In this document: positions 19,013 through 28,770 of the stretch, piece after piece
Layout of the letters: every line of letters starts with the position of its first letter
Numbering within the stretch: position 1 is the first letter of the stretch
From: Flavobacteriaceae bacterium
GTDB taxonomy: Bacteria > Bacteroidota > Bacteroidia > Flavobacteriales > Flavobacteriaceae
Length of the DNA stretch: 64,000 bases
NCBI GenBank assembly: GCA_030835845.1
Contig: JAUROD010000036.1
Coordinates: forward strand, 1-64,000
Direction of reading: 5' to 3'
The notes under the pieces: generated by a model
Told to the model about the DNA's origin: nothing
The model's input: the letters and a program-made list of their open reading frames with translations, nothing else
Database searches by the model: none
Program-made: the position numbers and the translations under genes

Positions 19013-20461
19013 ATGAAAAAAATAATCGTTATTGGCTCAGGTTTTTCTTCAATATCTGCAGCCACTTATCTTGCTAAAAAAGGATACTCAGTAGAGATTT
19101 TTGAAAAGAACTCAACCCCAGGGGGACGTGCTCGTCAATTAAAAAGAGATGGTTTTACCTTTGACATTGGACCTTCTTGGTATTGGATGCCCGATGTTTT
19201 TGAAAGTTATTTTAATGATTTTGGCAGAAAGGTTAGCGACTATTATCATCTAGAGAAACTAGACCCTGGTTATGAAGTTTATTTTGACACTTCAAGTTCA
19301 ATAAAAATTGGAGATACTTTAGAGAAAATATATGCTGCTTTTGAACAAGAACAAAAGGGAAGCTCAGTTCCACTAAAAAAATTCATAAAAAAAGCAGAAG
19401 ATAATTACAACATAGCAATTAAAGATTTGGTATATCGTCCTGGTATTTCTCCTTTTGAATTGGTTACTCCAGCTACGATTAAGAAATTAGGTTATTTTTT
19501 AAGCACCGTAAAGAAAGAGATAGTTAAAGAATTTGACAATCCAAGGTTGGCTCAAATTTTACAATTCCCTGTCCTGTTTTTAGGCGCTAAGCCAAGTCAA
19601 ACACCAGCTTTTTATAATTTCATGAATTTTGCTGACTTTGGTCTTGGAACGTGGCACCCTGACAAAGGAATGTATAGTGTTGTGGAAGGAATGGTTAAAC
19701 TTGCCGAAGAACATGGAGTTGTTTTTCACACCAACCAAAATGTAGAGAAAATAAATGTGGCTAACGGAAAAGCAACAGGAATTACAATTAATGGAAAAGA
19801 ACACAATGCAGATATTGTAATTAGTGGAGCTGATTACCATCACTCAGAAAGTTTATTGGACTCTCAGTATAGAGTGTATTCTGAAACATATTGGGATAAG
19901 AAAACATTTGCCCCCTCTTCCCTTTTGTTTTTTATTGGTTTAGATAAAAAAGTCAAAAATGTATCTCATCACACCCTGTTTTTTGATGTTGATTTTGATG
20001 CACATGCGAATGATATTTACGATTCACCCAAATGGCCTGACAATCCATTATTTTATGCCAACTTCCCTTCTATCACAGACAAGAGTATGGCTCCAGAAGG
20101 TAAAGAGGCCTGTTTCCTTTTGATCCCAATTGCTCCTGGTCTAAATGATACCGCTGAATTACGCGAAAAGTACTTCAATATCGTTATCGATCGTTTAGAA
20201 AAACGCACACAACAGCAAATCAAAAAACATATTTTATTTTCTGAATCATTCTGTGTCAATGATTTCGTGGAAACCTATAATTCATATAAGGGCAATGCAT
20301 ATGGTATGGCAAATACCTTGCTTCAAACTGCATTTTTGCGACCGAAACTAAAAAGTAAAAAAGTTAAAAACTTATTTTTTACTGGACAGTTAACAGTACC
20401 TGGTCCTGGTGTACCTCCGTCGTTGATTTCAGGAAAACTTGTCTCTGAATTGATTGAATAA
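19013..20461 (+). CDS. crtI: Phytoene desaturase
   Basis: MKKIIVIGSGFSSISAATYLAKKGYSVEIFEKNSTPGGRARQ...GPSWYWMPDVFE; C-terminal FFTGQLTVPGPGVPPSLISGKL. Start trimmed from the supplied ORF. Confidence 0.92.
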   Translation: MKKIIVIGSGFSSISAATYLAKKGYSVEIFEKNSTPGGRARQLKRDGFTFDIGPSWYWMPDVFESYFNDFGRKVSDYYHLEKLDPGYEVYFDTSSSIKIGDTLEKIYAAFEQEQKGSSVPLKKFIKKAEDNYNIAIKDLVYRPGISPFELVTPATIKKLGYFLSTVKKEIVKEFDNPRLAQILQFPVLFLGAKPSQTPAFYNFMNFADFGLGTWHPDKGMYSVVEGMVKLAEEHGVVFHTNQNVEKINVANGKATGITINGKEHNADIVISGADYHHSESLLDSQYRVYSETYWDKKTFAPSSLLFFIGLDKKVKNVSHHTLFFDVDFDAHANDIYDSPKWPDNPLFYANFPSITDKSMAPEGKEACFLLIPIAPGLNDTAELREKYFNIVIDRLEKRTQQQIKKHILFSESFCVNDFVETYNSYKGNAYGMANTLLQTAFLRPKLKSKKVKNLFFTGQLTVPGPGVPPSLISGKLVSELIE

Positions 20462-20476
20462 AACACCTAATAACCT

Positions 20477-23191
20477 TTATTCTTCTGTCGAAATAAAAGG
20501 GTGTTTCAAATCAAAGATTTCCTGAATTAAGGATGATATAAATCCATCTATTTCATTAAAAAAATCGGTAGTGATTTGAGGATCCCCCGAAGGTACTTCT
20601 TTACGATAGAAAGGGAGCATATACTCCTTGGGGGATTTTAAAGAAATTACACCAATGTCAATACTTTTATTTAGATTGATTTCTTCTTTTTTTGCCCAAG
20701 CGTAGAGCAAAACTTGAAAAAGAGGCTGGGTGTGAAAATCTCCGTAAAACTGATCCCAAGATTTAAACTCTAGTGCTTTTTTCTTTACCAATCCTGTTTT
20801 GTAGTCTATTATACGTAGTGTTCCATTCACACGATCAATCCGGTCAATAGTCCCTACAATATTAATTTCAGTATCAACCTCTTTTAAAGTCAAGGGTATT
20901 GTAAATTTTTCCTCCAAGGCAATCACCTCAATTTCATTCCCTTTATTCATACGTACTTTTTCTTGAGTTAAAAGTGTCTTAATAGCTTGTTCATAGGCTG
21001 CTAATATCAATTTATTTTCTCCTCGGATTGTTTTACTTTTATCATATATTTCTACATAATTAGCGTGCATTACTCCATTCACTTTACGCTCCATTTCCTC
21101 AATAATTTCAAGTGTGAGTAATTGATTTAAATAGGGCTTATAGAGGTCTTCTAGGGTATTGTGAACTAAAGTACCTCTGTTAAAATTTGAAAGGACTGGT
21201 CCAAGAGTCTCATTGTCTTTAATTCCAAGTAGGTAACGATCATAGAAGTCAACAGGGTTTTTTAAATAGGTACTTAAAGAAGTTGGAGAAAACCCACTTT
21301 TTGCTAATAAATTTAAGCGTTCAATCATCGACTTCGTCTTTTCAACTACCCTATTCTCGTGTCTTTTTACATCAATCTTAGAGGTTGATAAAATTTCACT
21401 TACCTTGTGATTTGAATTAGACATAAGTAATAACTGACGTACAAATCTACTTTGTTCACCAGCATGTAGCCCCTCACTTTGTGCATTGTAGAGTATATGT
21501 GCTTTTTTTGCACGTTGGATTAAACGATAAAAGTGATAGCTATAAATCGCATCATTATCCAAAAAGGTTGGAAGTCCAAAATGTTTTTTAAGTGCAAAAG
21601 GGAAAAAACTTTGATCATTTTTTCCCACTGGTAAAACACCTTCATTTACATCGGTAATGATTAAATTTTCAAAATCAAGAACCCTAGATTCAAGCATTCC
21701 CATAAGTTGAAATTTAGCTTTTGGGTCTCCTTTAAAATCAATGTTTTGTTGTCCCAATAACTCTGCAAATAATACAGAAAATGCGGATATTGAAAATTCA
21801 AAAGTGATGTGGTTAAAATGATTTTCAAGTTGCCGCAATACTTTATCAATTCCTTCAAGGGAAGACAATTCTAAAGAATGACTTACCGCTGTAAATTGAT
21901 CTTTTAAATGTTTGGATAACTGACCCAAAAGGCGAAGTAAATCGTGTGCATTTGTACACTTTTGAAAAAGTATTACTCCGACCTCATTTTCTTGTAAAGG
22001 ACGAATTAGTTCATGGTTAATTTCATAGGAATGTGAGGCATATAGATGGCTCAGAAATTCAGTGACTTTAATTTCAGTGTCTTTATATGAAGATCTAATC
22101 ATTGGAAAATGTAAAACGCGCTCCAATGTTTCATATGAATAATTACCCTCAGCTAATCCTTTGTGGAATTCCACACAGTCTTGAAAAAATCGCACTAAAG
22201 GGAGTGACCCTATTGGATATCCCATAGTAACATTCCAATCCGAACAATCATGAGGAAGATGTCCAAGTACAGGCAATAGTAAAAGTTCATTTCCGAAGAT
22301 TATCGCTGTTCCACTATCTTCTGTTTTCAATTGTTCTATGAGGCGACCAACTTCCTTTGCTTGTTCGATGTTCCCTGATAGTCCATGTATTGCTATTTCT
22401 TTTTCCTCTGAAAAACCTGTTTCTTTAAAGGTATAAGGTGTTTTTCTGTAGTACGTCCATTTTGATTGATATTCTTGGATAAATCGTCCAGCAGCATGTA
22501 CTTTGTCATTATAAAGTGCCTCATCTAAATCCCATACTATTTTTCCCTTATCTTCTGACAAAAAGGCTTGAAACATTCGTTCTTCTGCTTTATTAAGTGC
22601 ATTAAAACCAATGAAGTAATGATATTGCGTAGTATGCTCAAGGTATATTTCGATTGTATCTACTGCCTCCCTATACAGCATACCTATTGTCCCTAATTGT
22701 TGTTCAGCTAATTGGGTTGTAAATGACTCATATAAGGCAGGTATAATCTTCCAAAATGATTCGTCAAATGAGCTATTCTGTTCTTTTTCGAGGACATTTT
22801 CGAGTGCATAGTAAGAACCTAAATTGGAGAGTACCGATTCAGAATTCAAGCAATATGCATCAATGTCACTAAAATCCTTTAATAGTTTTGGAGCCCATTG
22901 TAAAAATAATTCAAAAGGATCTCTTTTATCTTTTGGAAGATGCTGGCAATAGAGTTCATACAAGCTGACCAATTGATGGGTGGTGTTCGCCTTTTTTGAT
23001 GTAGCTAATTCCTCTGTAAACTCCTCAATACTATAAACAAGGGGAGCAAATTTGGGTTCCTCTAACTGATTTATTAATTCATTAATAAGAAAAATACCAG
23101 CTCGTTTACTTGGTACAATCAAGCATAGTTTTTCAAAACTAGTATGATTGAGAATATATTCAGAAACAACTTCGGAAATAAAAGATTTCAC
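20477..23191 (-). CDS. AddB-like PD-(D/E)XK nuclease / inactivated helicase
   Basis: 904 aa; N-terminal LIVPSKRAGIFLINELI, C-terminal PD-(D/E)XK nuclease TIDRIDRVNGTLRIIDYKTG. Confidence 0.85.
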   Translation of the reverse strand: MKSFISEVVSEYILNHTSFEKLCLIVPSKRAGIFLINELINQLEEPKFAPLVYSIEEFTEELATSKKANTTHQLVSLYELYCQHLPKDKRDPFELFLQWAPKLLKDFSDIDAYCLNSESVLSNLGSYYALENVLEKEQNSSFDESFWKIIPALYESFTTQLAEQQLGTIGMLYREAVDTIEIYLEHTTQYHYFIGFNALNKAEERMFQAFLSEDKGKIVWDLDEALYNDKVHAAGRFIQEYQSKWTYYRKTPYTFKETGFSEEKEIAIHGLSGNIEQAKEVGRLIEQLKTEDSGTAIIFGNELLLLPVLGHLPHDCSDWNVTMGYPIGSLPLVRFFQDCVEFHKGLAEGNYSYETLERVLHFPMIRSSYKDTEIKVTEFLSHLYASHSYEINHELIRPLQENEVGVILFQKCTNAHDLLRLLGQLSKHLKDQFTAVSHSLELSSLEGIDKVLRQLENHFNHITFEFSISAFSVLFAELLGQQNIDFKGDPKAKFQLMGMLESRVLDFENLIITDVNEGVLPVGKNDQSFFPFALKKHFGLPTFLDNDAIYSYHFYRLIQRAKKAHILYNAQSEGLHAGEQSRFVRQLLLMSNSNHKVSEILSTSKIDVKRHENRVVEKTKSMIERLNLLAKSGFSPTSLSTYLKNPVDFYDRYLLGIKDNETLGPVLSNFNRGTLVHNTLEDLYKPYLNQLLTLEIIEEMERKVNGVMHANYVEIYDKSKTIRGENKLILAAYEQAIKTLLTQEKVRMNKGNEIEVIALEEKFTIPLTLKEVDTEINIVGTIDRIDRVNGTLRIIDYKTGLVKKKALEFKSWDQFYGDFHTQPLFQVLLYAWAKKEEINLNKSIDIGVISLKSPKEYMLPFYRKEVPSGDPQITTDFFNEIDGFISSLIQEIFDLKHPFISTEE

Positions 23192-23235
23192 AATATTAAG
23201 ATTAGGGGTATAAGGTAGTAATTCTAAACAAAAAA

Positions 23236-23261
23236 AATGCCCTGAAATACATCAGGGCATT
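23236..23261 (-). terminator. Intrinsic terminator after the ompA-like gene
   Basis: AATGCCCTGA-TGTAT(T)-TCAGGGCATT stem with T-tract on the minus strand. Confidence 0.75.
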
Positions 23262-23287
23262 AAATGTTTTTTTTTAAGAAAAAGAGA

Positions 23288-24655
23288 TTATTTGCTTCCC
23301 AAAGAGAATTGAACTCTACGGTTGCTCTTTCTTCCTTTAGCAGTATTGTTATCTCCAATAGGACGATCTTCACCGTAGGCTACAGAAGTTAATCTAGACT
23401 GATCAGATCCTGCTTCAATTAAAGCAGCCATTACTGATGCAGCACGTGATTCAGATAATTTCTGATTGTATCCTTTACTTCCATCACTTGAAGCATGACC
23501 TTCAATAACGAAAGAAACTGTTGGATAGCTATCCAAGATATCTTTAATTTTTCCTAAAACTACAGTTGATTCTTCACCAACGATTTTATTGCTTTCTGCT
23601 TTAAAACGAATCATTGAACTCTCATTGTTCAATGTAGCAATAACATCTTCTGGAAGTTCAGGACATCCATTGTTTGCAGCTACACCAGCCAATTGAGGAC
23701 AAGCATCATCTTTATCAGCTACACCATCTCCATCCGTATCAGGCCATGGGCATCCGTTATTTTGAGCTGGACCTGCAACTTGAGGACAAGCATCATCTTT
23801 ATCGTTTAGACCATCTCCGTCACTGTCAGGACAACCTCCCATTTGAGAAGTTCCAGCACGATTTGGACAAGCATCATCTGGGTCAGCAATTCCGTCTCCA
23901 TCTGTATCAGGACAACCATTCATTACTACAGAACCTGCTGAAGTTGGACAAGCATCATCTTTGTCTGCGATTCCGTCCCCGTCTGTGTCAGGACATCCTG
24001 AAAACTCTTCAAGGCCTGGCTCTTCTGGACATGCATCGAATTTATCGTAGACTCCATCTCCATCAGTATCAACTCCACCAAACTTTACATTCACACCAAA
24101 AGTGTGTTGAAAGTGGTTAATCCCTTTATCATCGACTGCATTCTTGTATTTTGACTCGTATGAAAAACCTAAGTTATCATTCACCCAGTATCCAAGACCA
24201 AAACCAAAGTTATAAGTAACTGAAGCTTCACCATCAAGTGAGCTATACCCAGCACCAATTTGGTAGTAAGGAGTCAAAGCAGAACCCTTGGCAGTAAGTT
24301 GACGACGAAGTCCTAAATCAACAGTATTAAGATTTACTGCATCAATTTCATTATCTCCATACACATTCAGACGATTCATGTTGAGTTGTCCAACAATTGA
24401 AAAACGCTCTGTGATATTTCTACCAACAGAAACTGATGATAGAGGAGTAATGTTCCAGTGACTCACGTTAAAAAACTCTTGGAACCATTTACCTTGAACA
24501 CCTGTCACATCATTTGTTGCGGCATTTGTTGGGTACGTATCAATCGCATTTACACCAAAAGAAACAATCCATGGATTATCTTCGTCTTGTGCAGTAAGCG
24601 TCATTGCAAAAAACAATGCAAAGAACGTTAAGAATTGTTTTGTTATTTTTTTCAT
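23288..24655 (-). CDS. OmpA-family outer membrane protein with thrombospondin type 3 repeats
   Basis: Signal peptide [23 protein letters not shown], beta-barrel domain, repeated DTDGDGxxDxxDACP, C-terminal OmpA domain [26 protein letters not shown]. Confidence 0.93.
   Translation of the reverse strand: MKKITKQFLTFFALFFAMTLTAQDEDNPWIVSFGVNAIDTYPTNAATNDVTGVQGKWFQEFFNVSHWNITPLSSVSVGRNITERFSIVGQLNMNRLNVYGDNEIDAVNLNTVDLGLRRQLTAKGSALTPYYQIGAGYSSLDGEASVTYNFGFGLGYWVNDNLGFSYESKYKNAVDDKGINHFQHTFGVNVKFGGVDTDGDGVYDKFDACPEEPGLEEFSGCPDTDGDGIADKDDACPTSAGSVVMNGCPDTDGDGIADPDDACPNRAGTSQMGGCPDSDGDGLNDKDDACPQVAGPAQNNGCPWPDTDGDGVADKDDACPQLAGVAANNGCPELPEDVIATLNNESSMIRFKAESNKIVGEESTVVLGKIKDILDSYPTVSFVIEGHASSDGSKGYNQKLSESRAASVMAALIEAGSDQSRLTSVAYGEDRPIGDNNTAKGRKSNRRVQFSLGSK
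23690..24075 (-). repeat. TSP3 calcium-binding repeats within the ompA-like gene
   Basis: Five copies of D(T/S)DGDGxxDxxDACP...GCP in the translation. Confidence 0.85.
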
Positions 24656-24742
24656 TTTTAAATATATATAATAAGTAACAAAATTAACTTTAAAACCTGA
24701 GCTATCCAAAAAAGTTTTGTGCTATTTTAAAAAGAAAAAAGC

Positions 24743-27700
24743 TTAGTTAATTTCTTTAATTTCAAGCTCTTTTTTACGGTCTTTTGGGAGGTAAATCAGT
24801 AAGCCTTTTAGTGGTAAATCATTCATTTGATCAATCCAGTTTAAGTAATTTCTGAGTTGAGTCACATGAGACTCTCGAAATTCACCCGTCTTATAATCAA
24901 TAACGACCATTTCCTCTTTGTTTTTCAAAACACGATCAGGTCTTAAAACCATTGTTTTGGGGACCAACAAAGCGCGTTCATTGAGCACTTCGTAATCTGA
25001 ACTATAATAGGGTTTTAGTCGAGGGTGGTTCATCAAAGTTGAAAAAAAATAATGAAACTCCTCTTGCTCATGGGAGCTTATCAAACCTGCATATTTAGCC
25101 TCTTCTAAAATTCCATCTAAGTCATCACTGTATTTTATTTTTTCAAGGAGGTTGTGAATCAAAACACCTTTCGTTCTAGCCTCCGAATCCTCCGTGTTTT
25201 TATGAAACTGCAAGAGCAATCTATCTTCATAGGGGTTACGTTTTATTTTTTTCAGGGTTTTAGCTGGAACTTCGTTTTCAGCATCATTTTTTAAATTTTC
25301 AATATCCTTGTACTCTTTTTGCGTACCCCATTCCACCAATTTATCACTTGCCTCTTCATTCACGTCATAATCGATGAAATGTTTTAAAAGCATTGCATAA
25401 GAAGGGTTGTCACAATTTTTTTGAGAGGAAATGATATATAATTGTTCAGCTGCTCGCGTAGTTGCTACATAAAACACATTCCAAGCGTCTAATTCATCAT
25501 TTTTTCTCGTTTCATAAAAGAGTGCTTTTGCATTTGGACCATAATTTTCCAATCGTTTTGAAAAATTTACCCAAGCCAATGGGAAATCTTCAGCAAATTG
25601 CTCATAGGTATTGAGCCATACTCTTTTTGTTATTTTGGAGTAAATCAATTCATCTGCAAAAGGGAAGATGACCACTGGAAACTCCAATCCTTTTGCTTTG
25701 TGAATCGTCATGATTTTAATCCCTCCATAATTGCTTGGCATGGATAATGTCTTTTTACTCCCTTGTAGTTCCCAAAAACGAAGAAATGATCGTAAATCAT
25801 TTTGTTCTCTTTGCGTAAACTCAAACAGTACATCAAGAAAATTAGATACAAAAGGATTTTTATCGTCAAGTCCAAAGTCAAAGCATGCTTTTTCGATGGC
25901 TACACATATGTTGTTGTTTTTTAGTGAGTTGAACTCATAGAAAAACCCTAAGTCGTTCCATACTTGGGTCAAAGGTTGTTTTAAATAATGGAATAAAAAA
26001 TCATCCAATTGTGTGTCTGATTGTGTATGAGAATGTAAAAACACTAGATGAGTTTTTTTATGAGCTTTTAACTCAGGGTAGGACCAGCAATTTAAAATTG
26101 AAATTAAGAATTGAACCTCTTCTGAATCCTCTGGCAATAGAGACTCAGATGACATAAAAGGATAAATTCTACTAGCCAAGGCTTTTGTAATCCATTTCGC
26201 TTGTTTTGATTTTCGTACAAGTATAGAAATATCATTTGGTGAATATCCTTGTCGAATCGCTAAATCAATTTTCTCAATCACCTTATCAACCGTTTGTTTT
26301 TGTTCGTCCTCCTCTTCATTAAAAAAATCAAGTTGCACGTACCCCACCTCCTCATTGGTCGGTTTTTGTGTGGCTTGATCGCCAAAAACAAGCTTATTTT
26401 CCTCGTATTCCAAAATATCAATTAATGAAGTATAGAGTTTATTATTGAATTCTACAATGGTCTTGTTGCTTCTGTAATTGTTTGGTAATCGGTCAATTTT
26501 TGCAGGGACTTGAAAAGGTGATTTTCCTTGAAGGAGTCCCATGAACTGACTCACGTCACCACCTCTCCACCTATAAATCGACTGTTTTGGATCACCCACA
26601 ACCATTAAGCTTCCCTGGGTTTTGTCTTGAGACAAACTTTCAAGTGATGAGGATATTAAAGGAATCAAATTTGACCACTGTAAAGTAGAAGTGTCTTGAA
26701 ATTCATCCAAAAAATAATGGCGGTAATTTTCCCCTAATCGTTCATAAATATAGGGCGCGGGCTGATTTAAAATTTCTTTCGAAATTCGTTCATTAAATGT
26801 CGCTAAAAGAACACTGTTTTGTTCCTTTTGTAATTCATTTAGCTCAAGACCTAATCTTGAAACCAAAGACAAAGGAGTCCATTGTTTACGTATGTCATTG
26901 ATAAGTTGATATCGAAAAAATAACTCCAGACCGCTTTCGTAAGAAGCCAATAAAGTGGGTAATAAATCGTCAATGGTGGCTTTGATATCCTCGCTCGTTG
27001 TCGTTTTGTATATCCCAGCTCCCTCTAGTAAATTTTCGTGTAATTTGCCAGTATCATATTTTGTAAAATCTCCTTGAGCTAGTTGATCAAATCGATTATA
27101 AAAAGTACCTCGGTTAAAATCTGATTTTTCGATTCCGTGATCCCTTAATAAATCCAAAGTCAGTTTACCTAAAAGTTTAAGTTCTTCCGTTACTTGATGA
27201 AACTTTTTTTCTAAAAATGTGGTGTTTTTAATTCGTCTTTGCAAATCCAATTTGCCCAATTGTGCCAATCCAATCCGGTCATTTTCATTCAACAAAAGTT
27301 TTGCTGATTTTAACAAATCCTCTTTCAGGTTCCATGACAAATCATCCTCCATTTTTTGAAATGTATAGGAGGTAAGAATAGCTGTAATTTCATCTTCTTT
27401 ACCCACTTTGGACAAAAGACGTTCGACTGTTTGTTCTAAAAGTCGATCAACCTGTAACTCTACCTCAAAATTATAGGCAAGTCCTAGGTCTTTGGAAAAT
27501 GATCGAATGATTCTATGAGTAAAACTATCCAGTGTAATGATATCAAAAGCAGCATAATCATGCAGTATTTTTTTTAAAACTTGTCTCGATTTTGATGCCA
27601 ATTGCGCAGAACTAATTCCAAGGTTTTCACAAAGCTGAATGGACATTGCATCCTTTTGGTGATTAAAATCAGAATCCGAAAAACTGTAAAGTGCTTTTAA

Positions 27701-27880
27701 AATTCTTGTTTTCATTTCAAAAACAGCCTTATTGGTAAACGTAAGAGCTAGCATCTGATGAAAAAAGTCTGCCTGAGCGTGTCCAAGAAGCTTTTCCAGA
27801 TAACGTTGTACTAATAAGTATGTTTTTCCAGCGCCTGCTGAGGCATTAAATAAGTGAACTGGAGCAGTTTTTGTTTTCAT
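24743..27880 (-). CDS. UvrD/Rep-family helicase with C-terminal nuclease domain (AddA-like)
   Basis: 1045 aa; FNASAGAGKTYLLVQRYL Walker A, LDEFQDTSTLQW, VVGDPKQSIYRWRGGD, VMTIHKAKGLEFPVV, C-terminal RPDRVL...VVIDYKTGEFR. Confidence 0.92.
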   Translation of the reverse strand: MKTKTAPVHLFNASAGAGKTYLLVQRYLEKLLGHAQADFFHQMLALTFTNKAVFEMKTRILKALYSFSDSDFNHQKDAMSIQLCENLGISSAQLASKSRQVLKKILHDYAAFDIITLDSFTHRIIRSFSKDLGLAYNFEVELQVDRLLEQTVERLLSKVGKEDEITAILTSYTFQKMEDDLSWNLKEDLLKSAKLLLNENDRIGLAQLGKLDLQRRIKNTTFLEKKFHQVTEELKLLGKLTLDLLRDHGIEKSDFNRGTFYNRFDQLAQGDFTKYDTGKLHENLLEGAGIYKTTTSEDIKATIDDLLPTLLASYESGLELFFRYQLINDIRKQWTPLSLVSRLGLELNELQKEQNSVLLATFNERISKEILNQPAPYIYERLGENYRHYFLDEFQDTSTLQWSNLIPLISSSLESLSQDKTQGSLMVVGDPKQSIYRWRGGDVSQFMGLLQGKSPFQVPAKIDRLPNNYRSNKTIVEFNNKLYTSLIDILEYEENKLVFGDQATQKPTNEEVGYVQLDFFNEEEDEQKQTVDKVIEKIDLAIRQGYSPNDISILVRKSKQAKWITKALASRIYPFMSSESLLPEDSEEVQFLISILNCWSYPELKAHKKTHLVFLHSHTQSDTQLDDFLFHYLKQPLTQVWNDLGFFYEFNSLKNNNICVAIEKACFDFGLDDKNPFVSNFLDVLFEFTQREQNDLRSFLRFWELQGSKKTLSMPSNYGGIKIMTIHKAKGLEFPVVIFPFADELIYSKITKRVWLNTYEQFAEDFPLAWVNFSKRLENYGPNAKALFYETRKNDELDAWNVFYVATTRAAEQLYIISSQKNCDNPSYAMLLKHFIDYDVNEEASDKLVEWGTQKEYKDIENLKNDAENEVPAKTLKKIKRNPYEDRLLLQFHKNTEDSEARTKGVLIHNLLEKIKYSDDLDGILEEAKYAGLISSHEQEEFHYFFSTLMNHPRLKPYYSSDYEVLNERALLVPKTMVLRPDRVLKNKEEMVVIDYKTGEFRESHVTQLRNYLNWIDQMNDLPLKGLLIYLPKDRKKELEIKEIN

Positions 27881-27912
27881 TGTGGTTTAAATGTAATTAA
27901 TCTTTAGATTTG
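27880..27912 (+). promoter_or_regulatory. Putative sod promoter (TTG-N22-TAGATTTG)
   Basis: TTG at 27880-27882 and TAGATTTG at 27905-27912, 27 nt before the ATG. Confidence 0.45.
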
Positions 27913-27939
27913 TAGTACTAATCTTTTAAAAAAAAAATT

Positions 27940-28548
27940 ATGGCTTTTGAATTACCACAACTTACTTATGGATACGATGCACTCGAACCTCATATCGATG
28001 CGCGAACTATGGAAATCCATCACAGCAAACATCACAACGGTTATACAACTAACCTAAATAATGCAATTGCAGGAACAGAATTAGAGGGGAAATCAATCGA
28101 TACAATTTTAGGAGAACTTGACCTAAACAATGCTGCTGTTAGAAACAATGGAGGTGGATTTTATAACCACTCTTTATTTTGGAGTACAATGAGTCCAAAC
28201 GGAGGAGGAACTCCTTCGGGTGAATTGGCAAATACAATTGATGCTGCATTTGGATCTTTTGATGCATTTAAAGAAGCATTTAGTAAAGCTGCTGCTACAC
28301 GATTTGGATCAGGATGGGCTTGGCTTTGTGCACACCCAGGTGGAAAAGTAGACGTTTGTTCTACACCAAATCAAGACAATCCTCTAATGCCTGGTATAGG
28401 ATGTGGAGGACACCCTTTACTTGGACTTGATGTGTGGGAACATGCCTATTATCTTAATTATCAAAACCGTCGTCCTGATTACATTAATGCATTTTTTAAT
28501 GTAGTTGACTGGGATGCAGTAAGTGCATTGTACAACGAGCACAAATAG
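27940..28548 (+). CDS. sod: Superoxide dismutase (Fe/Mn)
   Basis: 202 aa; [57 protein letters not shown]. Confidence 0.97.
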   Translation: MAFELPQLTYGYDALEPHIDARTMEIHHSKHHNGYTTNLNNAIAGTELEGKSIDTILGELDLNNAAVRNNGGGFYNHSLFWSTMSPNGGGTPSGELANTIDAAFGSFDAFKEAFSKAAATRFGSGWAWLCAHPGGKVDVCSTPNQDNPLMPGIGCGGHPLLGLDVWEHAYYLNYQNRRPDYINAFFNVVDWDAVSALYNEHK

Positions 28549-28576
28549 GCTCTTTTTAAGTATAAAATTAGCGTGT

Positions 28577-28607
28577 AAAAAGAAGGATTTCTCCTTCTTT
28601 TTTTTTT
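28577..28607 (+). terminator. Intrinsic terminator after sod
   Basis: AAAAGAAGGA-TTT-CTCCTTCTTTTTTTTTT. Confidence 0.7.
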
Positions 28608-28626
28608 GGGGTGAAACGTATAAAAT

Positions 28627-28656
28627 AAAAAAGGAGGAATAAATTCCTCCTTTTTT
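28627..28656. terminator. Bidirectional terminator between sod and purF-like gene
   Basis: AAAAAAGGAGGAA-TAAA-TTCCTCCTTTTTT, A-tract and T-tract on either side. Confidence 0.7.
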
Positions 28657-28770
28657 GCCCCAAATCTTACCATGAACTTAACCTACTTATGTTCTGGTGA
28701 TGTAAAAATGCAATTTATGGTTCAAGTCTGTCTAAAAAATAGATTAAATGCACATTTAATCGATTAAGTG

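Noticed and set aside
23674-24120. 148-aa plus-strand ORF with repeated [12 protein letters not shown] motifs
   Set aside because: Antisense shadow of the TSP3 repeats in the OmpA-family gene; its repetition is explained by the sense repeats.
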